A stretch of DNA of 64,000 nucleotides from Actinoplanes regularis (GCF_900188005.1 NZ_FZNR01000004.1:62001-126000); one strand, 5' to 3'. Positions 27,737 through 37,731 are shown, numbered from the stretch's first letter. The notes: a model not told the origin generated them from the sequence alone. Translations and numbers: made by a program.

Positions 27737-28567
27737 ATGGCTGCGGACTCGCCGCATCTGATCGGGTGGTCCGGAGACGCGTTGGAAGAATCGGTGATGG
27801 CCGTCATCGACCCGGACACCGCGGTCATCGAGGTGACCCTGCGTGGGCACTGGGACCGGCGCCTGTCCTGGCGGGCGCGGGCGGTGCTGGACAAATGCCT
27901 GGCCGAGCACCCGACCGGTATGATCGTCGACCTGCATCGGCTGAGCGACCCGCACGCGGTCAGCGCACCACTCTGGCTCACCCTGTGCGCGCAGGGCGCC
28001 GCCCTCCAGCCGCCGATCGCGATCGGGGTCTGCCTGCCGGCGCCCATCTCGCTCGCCCGCCGGCTGCGCCGGCTCGGCGCCCGTGACTGGCTGGTGATGT
28101 ACGCGTCGGTCGCGCAGGCCCGGACCGCCCTGGCCCACCGCCGCCCGCTGGTCGACCGGATGCACCTGGCCCTGCCGCCCGACCCCGCCGCCGCGGCGCT
28201 GGCCCGCTCCCTGATCAGCGACGCCTGCCAGGGCTGGGACCTGCCGCACCTGCTGCAGCGCGGCCGGCTGGTCGCCTCCGAACTGGTGGTGAACGCGGCC
28301 GAACACGCCGGGACCGACATCGAGATGATCGTGTCGCCGCGCGGTCAGGGCGCCACGGCGGCCCTGCACCTGGCGGTCTACGACGGCGATCCGGCGCTGC
28401 CGCGGGTGCGGGACCCGGTGCCGGGGCCGCTCGGGATGTCGCTCACCGACCGGGGCCTGGGTCTTCGGATCGTGGGGGCGGCCGCGTCGGCGTGGGGCGC
28501 GCTGCCGGCCCGGGGCGGAAAACTCGTGTGGGCGATTCTGCGCAACCGGCCGGAGGCGCTGTCATGA
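27737..28567 (+). CDS. STAS-like plus HATPase (RsbW-type) regulatory protein
   Basis: A 276-residue protein. Residues 15-130 resemble a degenerate STAS domain (VIEVTLRGHWDRRLSWRAR...MIVDLHRLSDPHA), and residues 150-270 are a GHKL ATPase domain with the N box LVASELVVNAAEHAG and G box RGLGLRIVGAAA. This is the layout of anti-sigma kinases fused to an STAS-like domain, found often in actinobacteria. ATG 27737 follows GAAGAAGGGG. The stop overlaps an ATG of a 16-codon mini-frame leading to the next STAS gene, so they are probably co-translated. Confidence 0.8.
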   Translation: MAADSPHLIGWSGDALEESVMAVIDPDTAVIEVTLRGHWDRRLSWRARAVLDKCLAEHPTGMIVDLHRLSDPHAVSAPLWLTLCAQGAALQPPIAIGVCLPAPISLARRLRRLGARDWLVMYASVAQARTALAHRRPLVDRMHLALPPDPAAAALARSLISDACQGWDLPHLLQRGRLVASELVVNAAEHAGTDIEMIVSPRGQGATAALHLAVYDGDPALPRVRDPVPGPLGMSLTDRGLGLRIVGAAASAWGALPARGGKLVWAILRNRPEALS

Positions 28568-28614
28568 GCGAGCTTGCGAGTGAATCGGTCGGCGCGGCGG
28601 AGGTGGCGCGATGA
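28564..28614 (+). other. 16-codon mini-ORF bridging two signalling genes
   Basis: ATG 28564 overlaps the upstream TGA, and the TGA at 28612 overlaps the downstream ATG 28611 (ATGA at both ends). The peptide would be MSELASESVGAAEVAR. The beginning (ATGAGCGAGCTTGCGAG) looks like a dispersed repeat element. It may simply couple translation of the two flanking genes. Confidence 0.3.
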
Positions 28615-28964
28615 GTTCCGACCCCCGTTTCGCGGGCACCAGGATCGACGGTGCCCGGCACGGTGACCGCCTGATGATCCGCTTGCAGGGCAGTCTGGAC
28701 GCGATGTCGGTGACCGCTCTGCAGACCCAGCTCTACGACCTGACCCGGGTGCACGACCTGCTCGGCCTGGCCGTCCCGGTCCGCCAGATCCACATCGATG
28801 TGGCCGAGGTGGATTTCTGCGACGCGGCCGGCCTGCGGATGCTGATCGCGGCGCGCTGCGTGGCCGGCGCCCGGGACGCCACCTGTCACCTGCGCAACCC
28901 GCAGCCGCACCTGCGCTGGCTGCTGCACGCGACCCGGGCCGGCGACCTGTTCCGGCTGGACTAG
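28611..28964 (+). CDS. STAS-domain anti-anti-sigma factor-like protein
   Basis: A 117-residue single STAS domain. The conserved loop reads VDFCDAAGLRMLI, where canonical SpoIIAA/RsbV proteins have DSSGL with the Ser phosphorylated by the kinase partner. Here Ala replaces that Ser, so control by phosphorylation at this residue is not possible. It presumably binds the ATPase protein encoded just upstream. GGAGGTG precedes ATG 28611. The TAG stop shares CTAG with the convergent TetR gene. Confidence 0.8.
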   Translation: MSSDPRFAGTRIDGARHGDRLMIRLQGSLDAMSVTALQTQLYDLTRVHDLLGLAVPVRQIHIDVAEVDFCDAAGLRMLIAARCVAGARDATCHLRNPQPHLRWLLHATRAGDLFRLD

Positions 28965-29479
28965 GGTCTCAGCCCGCTCAGCACGACATCGAGGATGCGG
29001 TCGCGGCTGTCCGGGGCCACCTCGACCGCCCGGGAGGTGCCGGCGAGCAGGCCGATGATGTCACCGACCCGCAGCTCCGGGCGGACCGTCCCGGCGGCCT
29101 GGTCCCGGTGCAACATCGTCTCCAGTGCCGTGAGCAGCTCCCGATGGATCTCCGCCGCCGCGCCGAGCGGGTCCACCCCGGCCGCGGTGAGCGCCTCGGC
29201 GAACGCGTTCTTCACGCGGGACTGCTCGACCGCGTGCCGGAGGAAGGCGGCGAGCGTCATGGATCCGGCCGCGTCCTCGGTGAGGCGTCGCAGCCGGGCC
29301 AGGTACACCTCCCGCAGCAGCGCCTCCTTGGTCGGGAAGTGCCGGAACAGCGTGCCGATCCCGACCCCGGCGGCTCGCGCGATCTCCTCGGTCGCCACGG
29401 TCGTGCCCCGCTCGGCGAAGATCGCCTCGGCGACCTCCAGCAGCCGTGCCCGATTTCGCTGCGCGTCCGCACGTGGCAC
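28961..29479 (-). CDS. TetR-family transcriptional repressor
   Basis: A 172-residue regulator. The N-terminal HTH is standard (ARLLEVAEAIFAERGTTVATEEIARAAGVGIGTLFRHFPTKEAL), and the C-terminal ligand domain has the SbtR-like helical pattern (LRHAVEQSRVKNAFAEAL). GTG 29479 is chosen because VPRADAQRNR is the usual beginning; longer in-frame starts would run through the operators. It is divergent from a SnoaL-like gene with two inverted-repeat operators between them, so it probably represses both. Confidence 0.88.
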   Translation of the reverse strand: MPRADAQRNRARLLEVAEAIFAERGTTVATEEIARAAGVGIGTLFRHFPTKEALLREVYLARLRRLTEDAAGSMTLAAFLRHAVEQSRVKNAFAEALTAAGVDPLGAAAEIHRELLTALETMLHRDQAAGTVRPELRVGDIIGLLAGTSRAVEVAPDSRDRILDVVLSGLRP

Positions 29480-29498
29480 CCGAGCACCCTTCCTAACC

Positions 29499-29512
29499 GG
29501 AGTAGGCACTCC
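29499..29512. promoter_or_regulatory. TetR operator 1, GGAGTAGGCACTCC
   Basis: An inverted repeat GGAGT-N4-ACTCC, 20 bp upstream of the TetR start. It is nearly identical to operator 2, with centres 26 bp apart. Confidence 0.65.
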
Positions 29513-29524
29513 GTATGATGAAAC

Positions 29525-29538
29525 GGAGTACGCACTCC
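29525..29538. promoter_or_regulatory. TetR operator 2, GGAGTACGCACTCC
   Basis: A second GGAGT-N4-ACTCC inverted repeat, next to a TATTCT box (29539-29544) that could be the -10 of the SnoaL-like gene, so binding here would block that promoter. Confidence 0.65.
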
Positions 29539-29559
29539 TATTCTGCACGGAGGTGGACC

Positions 29560-29934
29560 ATGGAAACACCCCGCGAGATCTTCGCCCGGCTCTCCGGCGG
29601 CATCGGCCGCGGCGAGTGGGACACGCTCGGCGATCTCTATGCCCCGGACGCCGTCGTCACCATGCCGTTCGACCCGCGGTGCACCGAACTTCGCGGCCGT
29701 GAGGAGGTCGCCCGCCACTTCGCGGCGGCGGCGAACCTGCCGATCACGATGCGACCCGACCGGGTGCGCGTGCACGAGACCGCAGACCCTGAAGTGATCA
29801 TCGCGGAGTACGACTACGCGGGCCCGGGCTTCCGCGTCGCCAACATCCAGGTTCTGCGTGTCCGCGACGGCCTGATCGTCGAGTCCCGGGACTACCACGA
29901 CCACGCCGGGCTCACGGCGGCGATGCAGTCGTAG
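29560..29934 (+). CDS. SnoaL-like (NTF2-fold) protein
   Basis: A 124-residue small-molecule-binding protein of the SnoaL/NTF2-like fold: an N-terminal helix pair (REIFARLSGGIGRGEWDTLGDLYAPDAVVTMP), RGREEVARHFAAA, and beta strands ending in LIVESRDYHDHAGL. It may be an isomerase, hydrolase or carrier; the His/Asp pair in YHDH is suggestive but not diagnostic. ATG 29560 follows GGAGGTGG; an earlier ATG at 29515 lies between the operators and has no ribosome site. It is likely induced when the divergent TetR protein binds its ligand. Confidence 0.8.
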   Translation: METPREIFARLSGGIGRGEWDTLGDLYAPDAVVTMPFDPRCTELRGREEVARHFAAAANLPITMRPDRVRVHETADPEVIIAEYDYAGPGFRVANIQVLRVRDGLIVESRDYHDHAGLTAAMQS

Positions 29935-29963
29935 ACCCGACGGCTTATTCCCGGCCGGGCTCC

Positions 29964-29969
29964 TACCGT
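29964..29969 (+). promoter_or_regulatory. -10 box TACCGT, leaderless promoter of the GH13 gene
   Basis: TACCGT ends 6 nt before ATG 29976 with no ribosome site. Confidence 0.45.
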
Positions 29970-29975
29970 GTTGGG

Positions 29976-31880
29976 ATGGCGGCTTCGCAGGAGCACATCA
30001 CCGCCGGCCTGCCGCGCGGTGCGACCTTGATGGACGGTGGCGTGGCGTTCCGGTTCTGGGCGCCCGCCGCGCAACACGTGTACGTCGCGCTGGACGGCGC
30101 CGTGAGCTATCTCCCCGACCCCGGCGACGAGTTGGTGAAGGACCCCGCGACCGGCGACTGGACCGGGTTCTTCCCCGGCGCCGGGGCCGGCACGAAGTAC
30201 CGCTTCCACGTGATCGGCCCCGGCGGCGCCGGTTTCAAGCGCGACCCGCGCGCCCGTGAGCTGGAGCTGTACGGGTATCCCGAGTGCGACGCGCTGGTCC
30301 TCGACGACGACGCGTACCCGTGGCACGACCAGGACTGGACACCACCGGACTTCGCCGACCTGATCGTCTACCAGTTCCACGTCGGAGTGTTCCCCGCGAC
30401 CGACGCGAACGGGCGCGACCGGCGGGCACACCGCACCGCGAAACTGCTCGACGCGGCCCAGCGGGTGCCCTACCTCGCCGGGCTCGGGGTGACCGCGGTC
30501 CAGCCGCTGCCGGTCGTCGAGTTCCAGGGGGAGTGGAGCCTCGGCTACAACGGCACGGATCTGTTCTCCCCGGAGATGGACTACTGCGTCGACCCGCACG
30601 CACTGGCGCCGTACTTGGACGCGATCAACGACCTGCTCGCCGCGAAGGGCGCCGGTCCGCTCAAGTTCGAGCAGCTCGCCGGGCAGGCGAACCAGCTCAA
30701 GGCGTTCGTCGACATCTGCCACCTGCACGGCCTGGCGGTGATCTTCGACGTCGTCTACAACCACGCCGGCGGCGGCCTCGACCCGGAGAGCCTGGACTAC
30801 ATCGACCTGCCGGCCGACCCCGGGCCGTACAACAACGCATACTTTTCGTCGGAGGGCTGGGCCGGCGGACGGGTGTTCGCCTTCGACCGCGAGCCGGTCC
30901 GCGAGTTCCTCACCGCGAACGCGTTGATGTTCTTGAACGACTATCACGCCGACGGGCTACGGTTCGACGAGGTCAGCGTGATCGACGCGAAGGGCGGCTG
31001 GGCGTTCTGCCAGGAGCTGACCCGGACCCTGCGCACCGCGAAACCGCAGGCGGTGCAGATCGCCGAATACTGGGGCGAGTTCCCCCGGCTGGCCGTCCAG
31101 CCCCCGCCCACCGGAATGGGCTTCGACATCGCCTACTCCGACCACCTGCGCAACGCGGTCCGGGCGGTACTGGCCGACCGCGGCGCCGGGATCGCCCGCC
31201 TCGCCGACGGGCTACGCTTCCAGCTTGAGTCCTGGCGCTCCTACCACTGCCTGGAGAACCACGACGTGGTGCTCGACATGGACGATCACCGCTCACCGCG
31301 GATCGCCCGCCTCGCCGACGGCTCGAACCCCCGCTCCTGGTACGCCCGCAGCCGCTCCCGAGTCGCGACCGGACTGCTGCTGACCGCCCCCGGCGTGCCG
31401 ATGCTCTTCATGGGCCAGGAGTTCCTCGAAGACAAGCTCTGGTCGGACAGCCCCGGCCACACCGACCACCTGATCTGGTGGGACGGCGCCCTCGGTGCCG
31501 ACCGGCACATGGCAGACTTCCTGCGCTGCACCCGCGACCTGATCCGGCTGCGCCGCTCCCTGCCCGCCCTACGCGCCGATGGCCTGGCCGTCCTGGCCGC
31601 CGACGAGCAGAACCGACTCCTGGCCTTCCACCGCTGGGTACCCGGCGAGGGCCGCGACGTCGTCGTAGTACTGACCTTCAGCGAATCCACCCTGTACGAC
31701 TACCGCCTCGGCTTCCCACGTTCGGGCCGCTGGCGCGAGGTGCTCAACACCGACTATTTCGACCACTTCCCGAACCCACAGGTGTCCGGAAATTCGGGCT
31801 CGATCGAAGCGGCCAACGGCTCAGCCACGCTGACCGTCCCGGCCAACGCCCTCCTGGTCTTCCGGCATGACGACCGTTGA
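29976..31880 (+). CDS. GH13 glucan branching-enzyme-like protein
   Basis: A 634-residue protein with an N-terminal CBM48-like domain (VAFRFWAPAAQHVYVALDG) and a GH13 barrel. Conserved regions are VIFDVVYNHAGG (region I), ADGLRFDEVSVID with the nucleophile Asp (region II), IAEYWGE with the acid Glu (region III) and CLENHD (region IV). It most resembles 1,4-alpha-glucan branching enzymes or maltooligosyltrehalose trehalohydrolases; region IV reading ENHD rather than SHDE favours a divergent branching-type enzyme. It acts on cytoplasmic alpha-glucans. No glg or tre genes are adjacent. Confidence 0.82.
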   Translation: MAASQEHITAGLPRGATLMDGGVAFRFWAPAAQHVYVALDGAVSYLPDPGDELVKDPATGDWTGFFPGAGAGTKYRFHVIGPGGAGFKRDPRARELELYGYPECDALVLDDDAYPWHDQDWTPPDFADLIVYQFHVGVFPATDANGRDRRAHRTAKLLDAAQRVPYLAGLGVTAVQPLPVVEFQGEWSLGYNGTDLFSPEMDYCVDPHALAPYLDAINDLLAAKGAGPLKFEQLAGQANQLKAFVDICHLHGLAVIFDVVYNHAGGGLDPESLDYIDLPADPGPYNNAYFSSEGWAGGRVFAFDREPVREFLTANALMFLNDYHADGLRFDEVSVIDAKGGWAFCQELTRTLRTAKPQAVQIAEYWGEFPRLAVQPPPTGMGFDIAYSDHLRNAVRAVLADRGAGIARLADGLRFQLESWRSYHCLENHDVVLDMDDHRSPRIARLADGSNPRSWYARSRSRVATGLLLTAPGVPMLFMGQEFLEDKLWSDSPGHTDHLIWWDGALGADRHMADFLRCTRDLIRLRRSLPALRADGLAVLAADEQNRLLAFHRWVPGEGRDVVVVLTFSESTLYDYRLGFPRSGRWREVLNTDYFDHFPNPQVSGNSGSIEAANGSATLTVPANALLVFRHDDR

Positions 31881-32139
31881 CCGGTCGTCCCGTTCGGCAC
31901 CCGCCGCGTCGGTGAAGCCGCGCTGGATAGGCTCGCTCACCTGGCCGGCGGTGTCCACGACGGTGAGGATGTGCGTCTTCGGCAATCCATCGACCAACCC
32001 AACCATTCAAGATCCGCAGTCGGGAGCAATAGCATCAATCGCGGTGGTTTCCTACCATTTGCTATCGATTCATAGCTGGAGAGGTGAATGCGTAGATTAG
32101 GCCGGATGGTGGTCCCGCAAATCTCGCAAGCTGGTGGGC
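31881..32139. other. Low-GC intergenic region with a possible gene remnant
   Basis: The first 120 bp are GC-rich and open on the minus strand (from ATG 32006 to a stop inside the GH13 gene, about 61 codons). Codons there look coding-like (KTHILTVVDTAGQVSEPIQRGF) but no family or ribosome site is evident; an overlapping plus-strand frame is equally open. The rest (about 31990-32110) is AT-richer than its surroundings and may carry the promoter for the reductase-desaturase pair. Confidence 0.35.
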
Positions 32140-33198
32140 ATGACGGTGACCCGGACCCTGCGATCAGGCGCGTGGCGCGTCGTCGAGCTGCTGACGACGC
32201 CTCTGGCGCCGGCCGATTATCTCGACACGGTCGCGCCGCTGCGTAACGCCGGCGTGCTGCGCGCGCGGATCGTGGCCGTCCGACCCGAGACCGCCGACAG
32301 CGTGACCCTGATGCTGCGGCCCGGCCGCGGCTGGCGCCCGCACGAGCCCGGCCAGTACGTGCGCCTCGGCGTCGATGTCGACGGCGTACGGCTGTGGCGC
32401 GCGTACTCGGTGACCTGCGCGCCCGGGCAGCTGTCGGTGACCGTTAACGCCGTACGCGACGGTGTGGTCAGCAACCACTTGATCCGCAACGCCCGGCCCG
32501 GGATGATCCTGCACCTGGACAACCCGGCCGGTGACTTCACCCTCGGCTTGCCCCGGCCCGAGCGGGCGCTGTTCGTGACCGCCGGCAGCGGTATCACCCC
32601 GGTGATGGGCATGCTGCGCAGCGCCCTGCACGAGTTGGGCGACGTGGTCGTGGTCCACTCGGCGCCGGAGCGCGACGCCGTCGTCTTCGGCGCCGAGTTG
32701 CGCGGGATCGCCGCTGACGGCCGTATCCGGCTGATCGAGCGGCACACCCGCGCCGACGGTCGGATCACCCCGGCGGAGCTGGCCGAGCTCGTGCCCGACC
32801 TGTTCGAGCGGCAGGCCTGGGCCTGCGGCCCCAACGAGATGCTCGACGAGCTGGGCGTGTACTGGGCCGAGGCGGGGGCCATGGAGCTGTTGCACGTCGA
32901 GCGCTTCCGCCCGGCCGTGGTCGCGGCCGGCGACGGCGGCAAGGTCACCTTCGCCCGCTCCTGCAGCGTGGTCGACGCCGCCGGCGACGTGCCGATCCTT
33001 GAGGCGGGCGAGGCGGCCGGCGTGCTGATGCCGTCGGGCTGCCGGATGGGCATCTGTTTCGGCTGCGTGCTGCCGATGACCGAGGGCGCCGTCCGTGACC
33101 TGCGTGACGGCTCGATCACCACCGCCGTCGAGGGCGACAACGTCCTGGTGCAGACCTGCATCTCGGCCGCCGCCGGCCGCTGCCTGCTGGACGTCTGA
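32140..33198 (+). CDS. Ferredoxin-NADP(H) reductase with C-terminal 2Fe-2S domain
   Basis: A 352-residue flavin reductase. The FAD domain contains RAYSVTCAPGQ, the NAD(P)H domain begins TAGSGITPVMGMLRSAL and includes ACGPNEM, and the C-terminal plant-type ferredoxin domain has GCRMGICFGCVLP plus a distal Cys in LVQTCISAAAG. It should pass electrons from NADPH through FAD and 2Fe-2S to the desaturase encoded just downstream, as Rv3230c does for DesA3. ATG 32140 is used; GTG 32134 is possible, and neither has a strong ribosome site. Confidence 0.9.
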   Translation: MTVTRTLRSGAWRVVELLTTPLAPADYLDTVAPLRNAGVLRARIVAVRPETADSVTLMLRPGRGWRPHEPGQYVRLGVDVDGVRLWRAYSVTCAPGQLSVTVNAVRDGVVSNHLIRNARPGMILHLDNPAGDFTLGLPRPERALFVTAGSGITPVMGMLRSALHELGDVVVVHSAPERDAVVFGAELRGIAADGRIRLIERHTRADGRITPAELAELVPDLFERQAWACGPNEMLDELGVYWAEAGAMELLHVERFRPAVVAAGDGGKVTFARSCSVVDAAGDVPILEAGEAAGVLMPSGCRMGICFGCVLPMTEGAVRDLRDGSITTAVEGDNVLVQTCISAAAGRCLLDV

Positions 33199-33282
33199 GC
33201 CCACCCGCGGCGGAAAACCCAGGCACGTTCGTTACATGAGCTTTCTCCCCCGTTGCCACACCTGAAGAAAACGAGGATCGCC

Positions 33283-34512
33283 GTGACCACGTTGCAGCGT
33301 AAGAGCGTCAGCCCGATTGCGCACCTGTCCGTTGAAGACATCGAGGCCATCGGTCGCGAGCTCGACGCCCTGCGGGACGAGTTCCTGGCCAGCCGGGGCG
33401 AGCGCGACGCGAAGTACATCCGGCGGGTGGTCAGCGTGCAGCGGCATCTGGAGCTCGGCAGCCGCGCGGTCCTACTCTTCTCGCTGTTCCCGCCGGCCTG
33501 GCTGCTCGGCACGGCGGGCCTGACGGTCGCCAAGATCCTCGAGAACATGGAGATCGGGCACAACGTCTTGCACGGCCAGTGGGACTGGATGCGCGACCCG
33601 AAGATCCACTCGACCACCTGGGAGTGGGACAACGCGGCGCCGTCCGAGCATTGGAAGCGCGCGCACAACGAGCTGCACCACGTCTATACCAATGTGGTCG
33701 GCAAGGATCACGACCTCGGCTTTACCATCATGCGTGTCGACGAGGGCCAACGCTGGCGCCCGCTCTACCTGGGACAGCCGCTCTGGAACTTCATCAGCGC
33801 CTGCTTCCACGAGTACGCCTTCGCCGTCTACGACATGGAACTGGCCCGCAACTTGAGGAGCAGGAAGCGGCGGCGGTCGCCGGAGTTCAAGGCCCGGCTC
33901 AAGCAACTCCTTCGCAAGATCGGCAAGCAGGTGCTCAAGGACTACGGCCTGCACCCGGCGCTGTCCGCGCTGACCGGATCCTGGCTGACCACCATCGCAG
34001 CCAACGCCACCGCCAATCTGATCCGCAACCTGTGGAGCCACTCGTTGATCATGTGCGGCCATTTCCCCAAGGGCGTCGAAACCTTCGAGCGCACCTCGAT
34101 CGATGGCGAAACCCGTGGCGAGTGGTACCTGCGGCAGATGCTCGGCTCGGCCAACATCGACGGCAACCGCCTCATGCACATCATGAGCGGCAACACGTCG
34201 CACCAGATCGAGCACCACCTCTTCCCGGACCTGCCGAGCAACCGCTACCAGGAGATCGCGCCACGGGTCCGCGACCTGTTCGAGCGCTACGGCCTGAACT
34301 ACGTCAGCGGCCCGTTTCTGAAGCAGGTCGCCTCGGCCTGGGCGAAGGTCTTCCGGCTCTCGCTGCCCAACCGCGGTGCCGCCAAGATCGCCGCGGACGC
34401 TCCCCGGCCGGCCGCCGGCCGCAAGCAGCCCGCCACCCGCTGGCAGCGCCCAGGGACGGATTCGGCCTCCACGGATCTCGGACCGCGTGTTCGCGTCAGA
34501 GCAGGTGCGTAG
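33283..34512 (+). CDS. Membrane fatty acid desaturase (DesA3-like)
   Basis: A 409-residue di-iron acyl desaturase. The three His boxes are HNVLHGQWDW, HNELHHVYTN and HQIEHHLFPDLP, with membrane segments before and between them. It would introduce a cis double bond into acyl-CoA or membrane lipid chains, drawing electrons from the reductase upstream. GTG 33283 follows GAGGA at good spacing; a TTG at 33253 is less likely. The C-terminal 45 residues are Ala/Arg/Pro-rich and look disordered. Confidence 0.9.
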   Translation: MTTLQRKSVSPIAHLSVEDIEAIGRELDALRDEFLASRGERDAKYIRRVVSVQRHLELGSRAVLLFSLFPPAWLLGTAGLTVAKILENMEIGHNVLHGQWDWMRDPKIHSTTWEWDNAAPSEHWKRAHNELHHVYTNVVGKDHDLGFTIMRVDEGQRWRPLYLGQPLWNFISACFHEYAFAVYDMELARNLRSRKRRRSPEFKARLKQLLRKIGKQVLKDYGLHPALSALTGSWLTTIAANATANLIRNLWSHSLIMCGHFPKGVETFERTSIDGETRGEWYLRQMLGSANIDGNRLMHIMSGNTSHQIEHHLFPDLPSNRYQEIAPRVRDLFERYGLNYVSGPFLKQVASAWAKVFRLSLPNRGAAKIAADAPRPAAGRKQPATRWQRPGTDSASTDLGPRVRVRAGA

Positions 34513-34833
34513 TGCACTCCTCGCTTTCCTAGGGCGAGTCACCGCGGGGCGATGGTCGCGGGCGCCGCGGGCCGAAGTGCTGCGCTCAGGACGTCCGGGC
34601 GCCGCGGGCCGAAGAGCTGCGATAAGGGCGCCCTTGGCGCCTGCTGTCTCCAGCGGTAGGCGCGGCGGAGCGAGGACGGCCGGACGCTGAGCGCGGCTGG
34701 AGTCCTGACTGGGGCGGACACCGCGCGGGACCGGCACTGAGCTCGGCCAAGAGGCCTGGCCACGGTGCCCCATCGGTCGTACCGGATGGATGGGTTGATC
34801 GTGCCCGGAGTCGGCCTCGCGCCGATCAGGGTT
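34513..34833. other. Intergenic region between convergent genes
   Basis: No gene is seen. A 19-bp direct repeat (CGGGCGCCGCGGGCCGAAG) occurs at 34559 and 34596, 37 bp apart; the palindrome AAGGGCGCCCTT is at 34627-34638; and copy B of the dispersed 70-bp repeat is at the right end. Confidence 0.5.
34715..34784. repeat. Copy B of a dispersed 70-bp repeat
   Basis: Matches 23279-23349 over its full length with scattered mismatches and one gap. The strongest block is GAGGCCTGG...CACGG.GCCCCAT..TCGTACCG. It also lies between convergent stop codons. Confidence 0.65.
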
Positions 34834-35220
34834 TCAGGCGGACGGCCAGGCCAGGGAGTCGGCGGCGAAGAGATCTTCCGCGCTCTGGACCGGGACCACG
34901 CAGATCAGGTGGCCGCCCGGCGCGCGGAGGATCTTGTGCCCGCCGTGGTCGGTGACGAGCTCGGCGCCCAGACCGATCAGGCGGGCGCTTTCCGCGGCGA
35001 CGTCGTCGGTCTCGATGTCCAGGTGGTAGCGGGGCGAGTCGTCCACCGACTGGACGACCAGGGCGAGGTCCGGCGGCCCGGCGTGGATCCGCGTGTACTC
35101 CGGCTCCTCGGCGGAGCTCCGGGTCGGACCGCCCAGCGCCGCGGCCCAGAAGGCGACCGCGGCGTCCGCGTCGGCGGCCGGTGAGTCGATGAGGACGCCG
35201 AACAACCGGCTTCGATGCAT
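34834..35220 (-). CDS. VOC-family (glyoxalase-like) protein
   Basis: A 128-residue vicinal-oxygen-chelate protein: the two beta-alpha-beta-beta-beta modules are visible (FGVLIDSPAADADAAVAFWAAALGG and YHLDIETDDVAAESARLIGLGAELV), ending in the typical APGGHLICVVPV. Potential metal ligands include His in YHLDIE and the Glu region, but specificity is unknown. It lies 10 nt after the convergently read... same-strand acyl-CoA ligase gene, so it may be the last gene of that operon. Confidence 0.82.
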   Translation of the reverse strand: MHRSRLFGVLIDSPAADADAAVAFWAAALGGPTRSSAEEPEYTRIHAGPPDLALVVQSVDDSPRYHLDIETDDVAAESARLIGLGAELVTDHGGHKILRAPGGHLICVVPVQSAEDLFAADSLAWPSA

Positions 35221-35230
35221 GGGAGGAACT

Positions 35231-36993
<1,763 letters not shown>

Positions 36994-36997
<4 letters not shown>

Positions 36998-37635
36998 CTG
37001 TTCTCCTCCACCATGCGGGTCAACCAGGTCGTCAGCTCCGGCGCGAGCGCCGTCAGGTCCGGCTCGTCGCCGCTGTCCAGGGCGTCCGAGGCGATCTGCC
37101 GTAGTGCGTAGATGGCTCCGACGTAAGCGCTGAGCGGTGCCCCGGGCGTGTCGCCGCGCAGGTCGCGGACGAACCGGGCGAGACGTTCGACGGCCTGCCG
37201 GCGGCGCTGGCGCGCCGGCCGCCCGAGGGCGTCCATCTCCACCTGGAAGGCCCGGGCCGTCACCCGGTCGCGATCGAGAGTTTCCAGGTACGTCGTGACG
37301 AAGCCACCCACGACCGCGGCCCGGTCCCCACCCGTCCCGGCATTGTCGGCCAGCCGCTCCAGGAACACTTCGATGAACCGGTCGTACGCGGCGTAGACGC
37401 AGGCGTCCTTGTCGGCGAAGCACTCGTAGAACGCGGCCCGGGACACCGCCGCCCGCGCGCAGATCTCCCGCACCCCGAAGCCCCGGTAGCCCTCGCCGGC
37501 GAGCAGTTCGGTCGCGGCGATCAGCATTTTTTCCCGCTGAGCGGCGAGAATCCGCTCGCGGGGAAGCTCGTGGCGGCCGCGCGGCAGGGCTGGCGGCGTC
37601 GTGAAGACGACGCCGCTGGCGATCCGGTCCGGCAA
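36994..37635 (-). CDS. TetR-family regulator of the acyl-CoA synthetase operon
   Basis: A 213-residue TetR protein. The HTH is KMLIAATELLAGEGYRGFGVREICARAAVSRAAFYECFADKDAC; the rest is the helical ligand domain. TTG 37635 follows GGGGAAA and is the best start visible, although a later internal start is possible. It is the first gene of an operon with the ligase. An inverted repeat GAGTA-N8-TACTC lies 14 bp upstream, so autoregulation is likely. The ligand may be an acyl-CoA, by analogy with FadR-type TetR proteins. Confidence 0.85.
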
Positions 37636-37648
37636 GATTTCCCCATCT

Positions 37649-37666
37649 GAGTACGCATTGTTACTC
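37649..37666. promoter_or_regulatory. Candidate TetR operator, GAGTA-N8-TACTC
   Basis: The 18-bp imperfect palindrome lies between the TetR start and the divergent inositol-phosphatase-like gene (starts 97 bp apart). The half-sites resemble those of the operators at 29499 and 29525 but the spacing differs. Confidence 0.45.
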
Positions 37667-37731
37667 CAATCTTTGCATGCCGTTTCGCGTCACCCGACAA
37701 GTGCTCCGCGTCGATTCGGCAGGATGAAACC

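Noticed and set aside
31867..32100. A 77-codon plus-strand frame after the GH13 gene
   Set aside because: It starts inside the GH13 gene without a ribosome site, loses GC3 bias in its second half and matches no known protein.
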